13,013 nucleotides of DNA. It comes from JBGQOG01 sp052113705 (GTDB lineage Bacteria; Pseudomonadota; Alphaproteobacteria; Rhodobacterales; Rhodobacteraceae). Position numbers and translations under genes: made by a program. The stretch is taken from contig NZ_JBGQOG010000038.1 of the NCBI RefSeq assembly GCF_052113705.1, positions 1-13,013 of the forward strand, read 5' to 3'. The notes below the pieces were generated by a model, which had not been told where the DNA came from, made no database searches, and worked only from the letters and a program-made list of their open reading frames with translations. Positions 1-7,364 of the stretch are shown here, one piece after another; the stretch's first letter is position 1, and the number at the start of each line of letters is the position of its first letter.

Positions 1-346
1 TCTCGTCATATCCACACTCCAGTTCCTTGGTCACGATCTTATCTTCGTGTCCACGAAACCGGCAGCAGCTCAGACAGAACGAGTGATAGGTGAGGTTGAG
101 GTGCACTTTCTGGCGCAGGCGACGTTCAGACCGCGTCCCCATGACATAGCCGACAACCAACATTTGGATTATGACTTCGGGATCAATCGAGGGCCGCCAA
201 AGTTAACTGTGGGAGCTGCGTATCTCTTTGTGCAGGCCAACAGGATCCGGAAAGCGATCAATCACCCGCAGAAAATGATCAGCAGGGATATGCGCGCAAT
301 GGCTCCTGTCTGCTTCCTCTGTCGCCAAAGTGAACGCCATCGGCAT
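1..346 (-). pseudogene. Decayed DUF772-type transposase, 5' part
   Basis: Read from an ATG at 346, the minus strand encodes the N-terminal region typical of DUF772 transposases (IS1182/IS5-like): a motif HIPADHFLRVIDRF near the start, then RPSIDPEVIIQMLVVGY, TRSERRLRQKVHLNL and TYHSF. The family uses this region for the helical domain ahead of the DDE catalytic core. An in-frame TAA at 203-205 interrupts it between SSHS and the RPSID block, and the similarity I recognise resumes in the same frame right after the stop. From about 68 to the window edge the frame stays open but no longer resembles the family, so a deletion or rearrangement there is possible. No catalytic core is visible. It lies 31 bases past the stop of the operon's last gene. 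The family call is fairly safe; the exact IS family and element ends are not resolved. Confidence 0.75.
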
Positions 347-377
347 CAGATCGCCACGCCACGACAAAATCGGCAGA

Positions 378-1274
378 TCAGTTGCGGCAAAGGTGCTGCT
401 CCAACGCCTGAAGCGCGTCTTCGGCATCCAGCCGGGCCGCCGACCGCCCCAGCACCGCGGCAAGCGCACGGCGGGTTCTGGGCCCCATGAAACCATCAAG
501 TGGCCCCGGATTTTGACCTGCCACCAGCAGCAGTCGTTGAAGGGTCAACACCGTCGGCGCCACAGGCAGCCCCGCACGCCCGCAAGGCGCCGGAGGCATG
601 ATAGCGGGACCCAGCTGCGCGTTGCGACTTGCCTCCGGCGGCCAACCGGATGCCGCGGGCGCCGCTTGTAATTGGTCTGTAGCTTGCACCGCCGATGCTT
701 CTGAAGGGCTTGCCGTTGTGGCATTGCCTATCGAGGGATCACCCGTGGCGGGCGTCGCATCGGCAATGGGATTAAGCGTGGAACTGGTCGCAGCGGGTGT
801 TTCCTCGGGTACTTCGTCACCCCGCGCAGCAGCATCCGCTTCCGACACGGGCACAGCAGCGGGCGCGCGGGCCTGCACCTCTTCAACGACAAGCGGCAGC
901 CCCGCGAGACAGCGCTCTAACATGTCTGCCGTGAGCCGAGCCGTATCGGGGGTGGCGCCGCTGATCACCCGGTCGCATGTCTCGGTGGTGGCGTCACAGG
1001 TCAACTCGATCCGCCAGTCATCAGCGGAATTTCCCGGTGCCAGCGTAGCGCTGAGATCGGCGTAGAGCCAATACTGCAGGCCATCAATCACGCCCTGCTG
1101 CCAAAGCCCGGGAAAGCGGGCAGTCGGCACATCGGCATGACGCACTTGTACGCCGGTTGCGCCCGGCAGCGGCACCTCGAAACTCCCGGTCACGCAAGGT
1201 TCGGCCTGTGCCGCGGCCCCGAGCGGCGCCAGTAGAATTGCCGCCCACCCGACTGCGCATATGACCCTGGTCAT
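378..1274 (-). CDS. Secreted protein with C-terminal peptidoglycan-binding domain
   Basis: The 298-residue product starts with a signal peptide (charged MTR, hydrophobic core to about residue 22, likely cleavage after AQA at 24). Residues 25-135 form a unique N-terminal domain with cysteines 27, 93, 100 and 122 that I do not recognise. Residues 138-235 are a low-complexity Ala/Pro/Ser/Thr-rich linker. Residues 240-276 (TLQRLLLVAGQNPGPLDG, then PRTRRAL) fit a PG_binding_1 domain, a three-helix fold that commonly attaches proteins to peptidoglycan. Two more cysteines sit at 231 and 296; the even total suggests periplasmic disulfides. The ATG overlaps the stop of the upstream DUF3131 gene as ATGA (1271-1274), so it is the translationally coupled last gene of the operon. 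Inference: it anchors or positions the polysaccharide machinery at the cell wall. No enzyme motif is visible. Confidence 0.82.
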   Translation of the reverse strand: MTRVICAVGWAAILLAPLGAAAQAEPCVTGSFEVPLPGATGVQVRHADVPTARFPGLWQQGVIDGLQYWLYADLSATLAPGNSADDWRIELTCDATTETCDRVISGATPDTARLTADMLERCLAGLPLVVEEVQARAPAAVPVSEADAAARGDEVPEETPAATSSTLNPIADATPATGDPSIGNATTASPSEASAVQATDQLQAAPAASGWPPEASRNAQLGPAIMPPAPCGRAGLPVAPTVLTLQRLLLVAGQNPGPLDGFMGPRTRRALAAVLGRSAARLDAEDALQALEQHLCRN

Positions 1275-2593
1275 TTGCCGACCCGGATCAGCGGTCCGTG
1301 TACCCGAAACGCCACTGCTGCCAACACGACGGCGTTGGTGTTGGCCGTGTAAGCGCCGTTCACCTTGGTCGAGGACTCATAGAGACCCTCTGGCCAGCCG
1401 CGCTCGGCATTGGCCAAGGGAACGATGGCGGCAAGCAACTCAGAGGTATATTCGGTGGCAAACAATGCATCCCAGCCAAAGGCCGCTTTGGTGCTCAGCG
1501 TGCGCCGGCTGTCGATCCGCTCGCCTTGGAAGGTCATCACCGACCAGGGAGCACCGCCGCCCCAGACGGATGCATAGGCGAAATACGGCGGCTCGGTGAT
1601 ATGGCCTTCGCTGACTGCGGTCAGGATACCCGTCTTGCGAAAGCGCATCTCCTGCGCGCGGTAAACAGCGGTCGCAAAGAGATGCGCCCGCGCGTCGAAA
1701 CCAAATTCCAACCCGTCAAAAAGATAGGGCTCGCTGGTGGTTAGGGCTGGGGTTTTGTTGCGGTTCAGGCGGGTATCAACCGGGATCGGCACCCCCTCGA
1801 CCTCTTTGACCATCAGGTTGTCGCGGGCATCAACCGCGCGGGTGGCATCATAGCCAAAGAGCATCATCCCTTTTGCCGCATATTGCTCATATCCAAAGCG
1901 CCCTTCCTGGTTCTCACGGAGCAAACCGTCCACGACGCTGGCGCCGTTCAGCTGGCCATCGCGCACCACCCGGTCAAGGTCCCATTTCTTCAGCAGAACC
2001 TCGATCTCTGGCGAAAGCACGGGATAATTTCGCTGCACAATCGCAAAGGTGACCAGAAGACGCCCAATGTCGAGTGCGGACCAGCCAAGGCCCACCGTCG
2101 TAGGTTTGTTGGTGTAATCCACCATCTGCAAGCTACGGATATCATAGGCCTTATTCGGCAAGCTACCCTCGAACAGGACCATTTTTGACAGGCTTTCAAG
2201 AACCATGTGAATCCGGGTCTGCGCCTCGGCGGGTTCGATCAGGCCCAGTTGCCCGGCCGCAACCGTGGCCACGATATAGGACCCGGTTTCCCACATGGTG
2301 GTAGAAGGATATTTATCCGCCGAGCCTGCCAAGCCGGTCTTAGGATCGGTGTTGTTTTGAAAATAACGCCAGGCGATGCGGGCATAAGCGAGATGCTCCG
2401 GGTCCAGCTCGCCGGTAATCGCCAGCGGCAGTGGCACCACGTCGGCAAAAGCCTGATTGGCATCTTCATGCCGCCCCGCCAGCGCCGATGTGCCCACACC
2501 TTCAAGCGAGAGGACAAGCGCCAATCCGGCCAGCAACCCCACGATAAAAATGACATGACCCCGCGCGCGGGCAAGATTTTTCTGAAAACTCAT
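1271..2593 (-). CDS. Membrane-anchored DUF3131 protein
   Basis: The 440-residue product begins with a basic stretch and a hydrophobic segment (about 13-32), either an uncleaved N-terminal anchor or a signal peptide, followed by a periplasmic DUF3131 domain. Blocks shared with the second DUF3131 protein of this operon include YPSTTMWETGSYI (95-107), LPNKAYD (145-151), ALDIGRLLV (173-181), FGYEQYAAKG (233-242), KTGILTAVSE (320-329), PPYFAY (335-340) and the C-terminal NTNAVVLAAV. The family has no assigned activity that I can name. The aromatic-rich, helix-rich pattern with conserved acidic residues (E102, E236) resembles alpha-toroid carbohydrate enzymes; that is inference only. The frame stays open upstream to 2944, but I chose the ATG at 2593 because it overlaps the glycosyltransferase stop (ATGA, 2590-2593), precedes a proper signal/anchor sequence, and the extension lies wholly inside the glycosyltransferase gene. 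Confidence 0.87.
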   Translation of the reverse strand: MSFQKNLARARGHVIFIVGLLAGLALVLSLEGVGTSALAGRHEDANQAFADVVPLPLAITGELDPEHLAYARIAWRYFQNNTDPKTGLAGSADKYPSTTMWETGSYIVATVAAGQLGLIEPAEAQTRIHMVLESLSKMVLFEGSLPNKAYDIRSLQMVDYTNKPTTVGLGWSALDIGRLLVTFAIVQRNYPVLSPEIEVLLKKWDLDRVVRDGQLNGASVVDGLLRENQEGRFGYEQYAAKGMMLFGYDATRAVDARDNLMVKEVEGVPIPVDTRLNRNKTPALTTSEPYLFDGLEFGFDARAHLFATAVYRAQEMRFRKTGILTAVSEGHITEPPYFAYASVWGGGAPWSVMTFQGERIDSRRTLSTKAAFGWDALFATEYTSELLAAIVPLANAERGWPEGLYESSTKVNGAYTANTNAVVLAAVAFRVHGPLIRVGK

Positions 2594-4416
2594 AACGACT
2601 CCTCTCCTTCTGCGGCGGGCGGTTGCCACAGGGCAGCCGCGATGATGCCCCACATCGCGAAGCAATTGTTCAGTCCCCAGAGCATGTTGGTGACAACGCC
2701 GGTTACCGTGTGCGACGTGCCGCCCAGCCGCAGGGCGGCAACCGCCCAGAGGGCGCCCAGCACGGTGGCGGCGACAATCGCCAGTTGCGGCCGCACGATG
2801 TGCAGGAAACGGCCGGACTGGCGGTCCTTCGGGGTCACCGGAAACGAGATTTTGCGCCCCCGCAGCACCGTCCAGATCGCGCGCAGACCGAGGGGAAAGA
2901 AGGCCAGATAGCTGGCCTTGCTGGCATAGCCCGCGATCCCCCATGTCCCCACCATCATCGCCAGTTCCAGCGTGATAAGAAACGGGATCACATGCAGGAA
3001 AAATGCCGGTGTGTAGGCCGCAACCGGCGACAGACCGGTGAAAAGGTACAGGATGGGCGCCAGCAGGAACACGAGGTTCCAGATCGAGCCGAGATAGGAC
3101 CAGAAGGTCGAGCCATACATAAGCCGCTGCGGCAGGGTCAGCCCCTTGCGGAACAACGGGTTGTCGTTGAACAAAATATCGAGGCTGCCGCCCGCGTATT
3201 TATAGCGCTGGATCGTCCAGCTGAGCAGGTCCTGCGGCGAGAGCATTTTGCTCTCATAGGTCGGGTGCTGCACCGATTTCCAGCCCCGCTCGCGGTCTGA
3301 ATGCAGCACGATGGAGGTGTAGATGTCCTCGGAGACGTGAAAACGGTAAGGGGTCAGCACCTCAGACACCACCGCCTCGGTGCGGATGGCGCCCATCAGC
3401 GCGGGCGCCACGCTGCGCTCGCGGCTGGCCAGAGTAATTTCTTCCTCGGCGGCCAGTACACGGCTTTCGACATTGGTGCCAAAGCTGCGCAGGGCTGCCT
3501 CCATCACCGCCTCGCGCCGGTGGATCGAGCCCGCACCGCAGCAAAACGCCGCATTCGCCCAGTTTCGGCGGCGCAGGATCACATCGTAAAACATCTGTGC
3601 ATCATTGACGAACGGGTCATGGCCCAGCCGGATTTCGCCAAAGACCCCCTCAATGCCGCGCCCGAGGATCTCGCCCGCCCGTCCCAGCCGACGCCGCAAG
3701 CGTTTGGTCAGCCGTTCACCCTCGGGCAGATCGTAGAACCATTGCGGTGTCTGCACCCAAGCCATCTGTGGATCGCGGAAATGCCCCAATGTCCGCTCAA
3801 GAATGGTGGGGAAAGGCCGGGTGTCCGCATCGCAGATCACCAGAAAATCACCCGATGTCTGCTCCATCGCGTTGCGCAGATTGCCCGCCTTATACCCCTC
3901 ATTGGTGGCGCGGGTGATGTAGTTGACCGCCTCCGCCTCACAGACCGCGCGCATCTCCGGGCGGCGGCCGTCATCCAGAATATGGATGCGGATGTCGATC
4001 GGATGCGGATAGCGGATCGCCTTGGCGTCCAGAATACCCAGCCGCACCAGTTCGGGGTCTTCGTTATAGGTGGCAAAAAGCACATCGACCGTGATCGGCT
4101 GACCCGGCACCGGCGTATCCGGCATCACCTCGTCATTGGTGGCGGGCGCGCTCAGCTGCGGCAGCGGCTGATCCTGCCAGAGGTTGATCACAAACAGGAT
4201 CAGCCCGAGATAGGCCAAGGTTTCCGCAAGCGCCAAGGGCACGGCAAGCCACATCGCCTCGGGGTTGAGCGAATGCGTCCAGCGCCACAGGATGTACCAG
4301 CCGCCGATCACCAGCGTCACCGTCGCCAGAAACTGCCACAGTGCCTCGCGCCAGGGCGAATAGGGCAAAGGCTCTGGCGGCTGGCGGTGTTCAAAGGCCA
4401 GAAAGTAGGTATCCAT
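2590..4416 (-). CDS. Family 2 glycosyltransferase, cellulose-synthase-like, no PilZ domain
   Basis: A 608-residue inner-membrane processive-type glycosyltransferase. Transmembrane helices lie near 27-46 and 57-79. The cytoplasmic GT-A domain follows (about 108-400), with TYNEDPE (116-122), ILDDG (146-150), the metal-binding DAD (196-198), the acceptor-side GAGSIHRREA (294-303), a TED-like SED (362-364) and QRYKY (403-407) where BcsA-type enzymes have QxxRW. Further membrane segments occupy about 432-600, with the amphipathic segment RGRKISFPVTPKDR (519-532) typical of this fold. About 55 residues separate the GAGS and SED motifs, longer than I expect for BcsA. The C-terminus ends at 608 without a PilZ domain, so direct PilZ-type c-di-GMP control is not expected. 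It probably polymerises and secretes a polysaccharide; sugar and linkage are unknown. It starts 3 bases after the acyltransferase stop and overlaps the next gene by ATGA. Confidence 0.9.
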   Translation of the reverse strand: MDTYFLAFEHRQPPEPLPYSPWREALWQFLATVTLVIGGWYILWRWTHSLNPEAMWLAVPLALAETLAYLGLILFVINLWQDQPLPQLSAPATNDEVMPDTPVPGQPITVDVLFATYNEDPELVRLGILDAKAIRYPHPIDIRIHILDDGRRPEMRAVCEAEAVNYITRATNEGYKAGNLRNAMEQTSGDFLVICDADTRPFPTILERTLGHFRDPQMAWVQTPQWFYDLPEGERLTKRLRRRLGRAGEILGRGIEGVFGEIRLGHDPFVNDAQMFYDVILRRRNWANAAFCCGAGSIHRREAVMEAALRSFGTNVESRVLAAEEEITLASRERSVAPALMGAIRTEAVVSEVLTPYRFHVSEDIYTSIVLHSDRERGWKSVQHPTYESKMLSPQDLLSWTIQRYKYAGGSLDILFNDNPLFRKGLTLPQRLMYGSTFWSYLGSIWNLVFLLAPILYLFTGLSPVAAYTPAFFLHVIPFLITLELAMMVGTWGIAGYASKASYLAFFPLGLRAIWTVLRGRKISFPVTPKDRQSGRFLHIVRPQLAIVAATVLGALWAVAALRLGGTSHTVTGVVTNMLWGLNNCFAMWGIIAAALWQPPAAEGEESL

Positions 4417-4419
4417 CCG

Positions 4420-5574
4420 CTACTCCTGCGCCGCGGTCCGGCGGCCCCTGCCCCATTCCCAGGGCGACGGGCCCAGACCGATGGTCCAGGCAAACAGCCG
4501 GATCCGAGACAGCCCCATCGCCACCAAAAGCGAGAGCGGCAGCACCAGCACAAAGCGCGACAGCACGATCATCCAGGGCTCCAACAACGGCACCAGCCCT
4601 GCCTTGCTGACCGCGACATCATAGATGTCGATGACCATCGGATGCACGAGATAGACACCAAAGGTGTAGCGCGCGAGTTTGCTCCAGACCGGGGACCAGT
4701 CGCGGTACTGCCCGCCCATGAACAGCGCGAACATGAACAACGGCATCAGGAAATGCCCGTAGAAATCCCAGCCCTGCCGCACCCCCCATTGGCCGTTGAA
4801 CAGCGCATATCCATAAAACGGCAGCGTGGCGGCATAGGCCATTGCCGCGAAATAAAACGCCCCGCGCCGGATCAGTTTTGACTCTCCGCGCGGGATGCCG
4901 TCGCGCCAGAGGCCATAGAGTGCAAAGGCAGCGAGACCATAGCCGACATAGCCCAGAATTTTGGTCACGCGCAGCAGGTAATCGCGCAGGTCCGGGTCCA
5001 GTTGCAGCGACCAGATATAGGTCTGCACATGGTTCATCGCGCCCAGCGTCGCAAACAAGGCGAGCCCGAGGATCGGATAGCGCATTGCCAGCCGCATGAC
5101 CGGGTAGAACATGAAAAGCGCAAAGAGCGTGGGCAGAAAATGCATATGATACTGCGACTTACCCAAGAGGAAATAGCCCAGCCAGACTTTCCAGTCACCG
5201 AGCTGCTCAAGGACATAGGGGAGATAGTGAAAAGCATCCGCCTTCATCAAACGGAAGAAGGCGTAGAAAACAGTCCAGACCGCAAACGGCACCAAAAGCC
5301 GCCGCGCCTGCTCGGCAATCGCGGGTTTGTACGCAGGCATCCGCCGGTCCACCCGCATCGCCATCAGGAACAGCGAGAAGAAAAAGAACATCTCAGAGCC
5401 GGAGAACTCCGCAATCGAGCGCAGGGCCACCGGCACCAGCCGCTCCATCGGCTCGGCTTTGGGAAATACCCCGCCGGAGAAATCGGTGGTGGAATGGATC
5501 AGCACCACCCCCATCGCCGCGCAAACGCGGTTGGCGTCAAACCAGACAAGTCTCGGTTTTGCAGAAGCGGTCAT
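4420..5574 (-). CDS. Membrane acyltransferase-3 family protein
   Basis: The 384-residue protein is built of about ten hydrophobic segments. It opens with the acyltransferase-3 pattern WFDANRVCAAMGVVLIHS, whose histidine (H27) is the residue expected to be catalytic in this family, and it keeps the late YLVHP motif (residues near 300). Family members (OafA/WecH/OpgC-like) transfer acetyl or succinyl groups onto sugars at the inner membrane. Here it sits between a DUF3131 gene, overlapped by ATGA at 5571-5574, and the glycosyltransferase, so decorating the polymer or its precursor is the likely role (inference). The frame is full length for the family and has no visible defect. The acyl donor and the acceptor sugar cannot be told from sequence. 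Confidence 0.88.
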   Translation of the reverse strand: MTASAKPRLVWFDANRVCAAMGVVLIHSTTDFSGGVFPKAEPMERLVPVALRSIAEFSGSEMFFFFSLFLMAMRVDRRMPAYKPAIAEQARRLLVPFAVWTVFYAFFRLMKADAFHYLPYVLEQLGDWKVWLGYFLLGKSQYHMHFLPTLFALFMFYPVMRLAMRYPILGLALFATLGAMNHVQTYIWSLQLDPDLRDYLLRVTKILGYVGYGLAAFALYGLWRDGIPRGESKLIRRGAFYFAAMAYAATLPFYGYALFNGQWGVRQGWDFYGHFLMPLFMFALFMGGQYRDWSPVWSKLARYTFGVYLVHPMVIDIYDVAVSKAGLVPLLEPWMIVLSRFVLVLPLSLLVAMGLSRIRLFAWTIGLGPSPWEWGRGRRTAAQE

Positions 5575-7364
5575 GGGGTCAGACTCCCGGGTTGACGGCA
5601 GCTTTGCGGCAATAGCTGAACCGGTTGCGGACGCGGAAAATGCTGCGCCTCGGGTTTGCAGTCAGTTGCCGCAAATTCCGTGCCATCGGCACGGCTGATT
5701 GGACGGCACAGGATAAAATCCTCAGCCGGAAGCGCCGGGACAGGCGGCGGCAGATCGGCACAGGCGCAGCAGCTGACTTCCTGCACCATCGGCGTCGGCA
5801 GGCAGCGGTTTTTGCGGATGTCGGTCTCGGCATAGGCCACATCCCAGAACTGGGTGTTCTGGTTGCGGCGCTGCAGGATCGGCCCCTGCACCTTGTAGAG
5901 CAGCGCCGCGAGGATGATGCCGTTGTTATTGGCGGTCTGCAGCGGGATATAGCCGTCGCCGTTCTCGTAGACGCCCTCATAAAAGCCGCTCTCCGGTGTC
6001 GACAGATCGGCCACCGAGTCGAACAGCAGATCGGTATAGGGCGTGTCCCACAGCGCCCACATGCCGATTGCCGCCTTTGCCGCAACGGCAGCGCGGTCGG
6101 GCTGGTAGGTACCGCTCGGGTCCATCGTGTTCCAGGCGTAGCCATCGGCGAAGATCGAGTCATAAACGAAATAGGGTTTACCCTCGACCTGATGCTCGGA
6201 GCGCGCGGTCAGAATGCCGGTCTGTTCAAAGCGGCGCTGCTGCACCAGATAGATGCGGTTGGCAAATTCCGCCCGCCAGCCCTGTCCGGCCACCCCGGGA
6301 GTGCTGACCGCATCCTGAGGCAGGTTCCAGCCCATCTCCAGCCCGTCGAGCAGATAGCCCTCGGTCAGCACATAGTTCTGGTTCTGGAACACCCGCGGAT
6401 CGCGGCCGTCATAGGGCACTTTGACGCCATAGATGTCGGTATAGGCCAGCGGCTGAGGGGCCATCGCTTTGCTGACATCAAAGCCCCAGAGCGCAAAGCC
6501 TTTGGCGGCATATTCCTCATAGCCAAGCCGCCCCTCCTGCACATAGCGCGTTTCGCCTTTCCCGGTGACGATGGAGCCAAAGAGACGCCCGTCCTCCTGC
6601 ACAAGGTTGCAGAAATTCCAGCGCAGCGGGACATTGTCGATACCGGCGGCCAGATAGGGATAGCGCTCCTTGACGATGTCCAGCCAGACGAGCAACCGCC
6701 CGATGTCGAGCACCGAAAAGCCGACTTCGCCGGGCTGGTTGGCATAGTTCACCTTTTCCGCAGTCTTGGTGTTGTAGACCTTGTTCGGTGCCTCCCCCCG
6801 GAAGAGGTCGAGGTGCCGCAAGGTGCGGATCAGCAGATAGATGCGGCTGTCAAAGGTGCGTTTATCGATGATCCCCAACTCATAGGCCGAGACCAGCGCA
6901 CTGATGTACGAGGCCGTGTCCCACAGGGTGGTCGAGGGATAGGCGCCCACCGCATTCACCAGCCCGGTGTCGGGTTGATACCGCTCGACGAAATAGGCCC
7001 AGGCCGCCTCGGCCATCGCATGTTCCCGCGGCGTCAGTGGCCCGTGGCGGCCAAACCCCTGCCCCGTGGTCACCGCGGATGCAGGTCGGGTTGGCGATTC
7101 CGCCGGGGCTGCCACAGAGCCATTAGCCGATGGTGCCTTGGGTAGCAGACTGTCAGCCGCTCCGGGCACCGCTGCCAGTGGCGGTAGCGATGGCGGTGGC
7201 GTCGCCATATCGGGCGGCGTCCCACTGTCAGGCGTCAGCACCTCATCAGAAGAGGCGGCCCCTTCAGAGGGCGCTGCGCTGCTCTGCGCTCGGAGAGGCA
7301 CCGCACCTGCGGCAAGAGCGCCGCTCGCGAGGGTGGCAAGGATCAGCAGGCTGACGGGTCTCAT
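5571..7364 (-). CDS. Secreted DUF3131 protein with proline-rich linker and Cys-rich tail
   Basis: The 597-residue product has a signal peptide (MRPVSLLILATLASGALAAG, cleavage probably near 27) and an Ala/Pro/Ser-rich linker to about 105. The DUF3131 domain (about 110-500) carries YPSTTLWDTASYI (142-154), APNKVYN (192-198), VLDIGRLLV (218-226), LGYEEYAAKG (280-289), QTGILTARSE (381-390) and QTANNNGIILAALLY (476-490). A unique tail (500-597) contains seven cysteines (521, 532, 533, 535, 553, 569, 589), including a CCAC cluster, suggesting disulfides, metal binding or a protein partner. The domain is paralogous to that of the protein at 1271-2593, but the linker and tail are specific. A GTG at 7370 is in frame, but it directly abuts the GAGGA ribosome site. 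The ATG at 7364 has a 6-base spacer and overlaps the kinase stop as ATGA, so I start there. Function unknown, probably periplasmic polysaccharide processing. Confidence 0.87.
   Translation of the reverse strand: MRPVSLLILATLASGALAAGAVPLRAQSSAAPSEGAASSDEVLTPDSGTPPDMATPPPSLPPLAAVPGAADSLLPKAPSANGSVAAPAESPTRPASAVTTGQGFGRHGPLTPREHAMAEAAWAYFVERYQPDTGLVNAVGAYPSTTLWDTASYISALVSAYELGIIDKRTFDSRIYLLIRTLRHLDLFRGEAPNKVYNTKTAEKVNYANQPGEVGFSVLDIGRLLVWLDIVKERYPYLAAGIDNVPLRWNFCNLVQEDGRLFGSIVTGKGETRYVQEGRLGYEEYAAKGFALWGFDVSKAMAPQPLAYTDIYGVKVPYDGRDPRVFQNQNYVLTEGYLLDGLEMGWNLPQDAVSTPGVAGQGWRAEFANRIYLVQQRRFEQTGILTARSEHQVEGKPYFVYDSIFADGYAWNTMDPSGTYQPDRAAVAAKAAIGMWALWDTPYTDLLFDSVADLSTPESGFYEGVYENGDGYIPLQTANNNGIILAALLYKVQGPILQRRNQNTQFWDVAYAETDIRKNRCLPTPMVQEVSCCACADLPPPVPALPAEDFILCRPISRADGTEFAATDCKPEAQHFPRPQPVQLLPQSCRQPGSLTP

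Noticed and set aside
347..377. Intrinsic terminator after the last operon gene
   Set aside because: No GC-rich hairpin with a following T-tract could be found in the 31 bases before the transposase remnant.
2594..2944. N-terminal extension of the anchored DUF3131 gene to 2944
   Set aside because: It lies entirely within the glycosyltransferase gene in another frame; the ATG at 2593 has the ATGA overlap and the membrane anchor.
2590..4416. Calling the glycosyltransferase BcsA (cellulose synthase)
   Set aside because: No PilZ domain, QRYKY instead of QxxRW, and no bcsB, bcsC or bcsZ neighbours; only a GT2 cellulose-synthase-like call is supported.
3301..4881. 526-codon plus-strand open frame
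   Set aside because: Antisense to the glycosyltransferase and acyltransferase, with Arg/His/Gln-rich composition and no recognisable motif.
5625..7145. 506-codon plus-strand open frame
   Set aside because: Antisense to the DUF3131 coding region with all its conserved blocks; no protein-like features.
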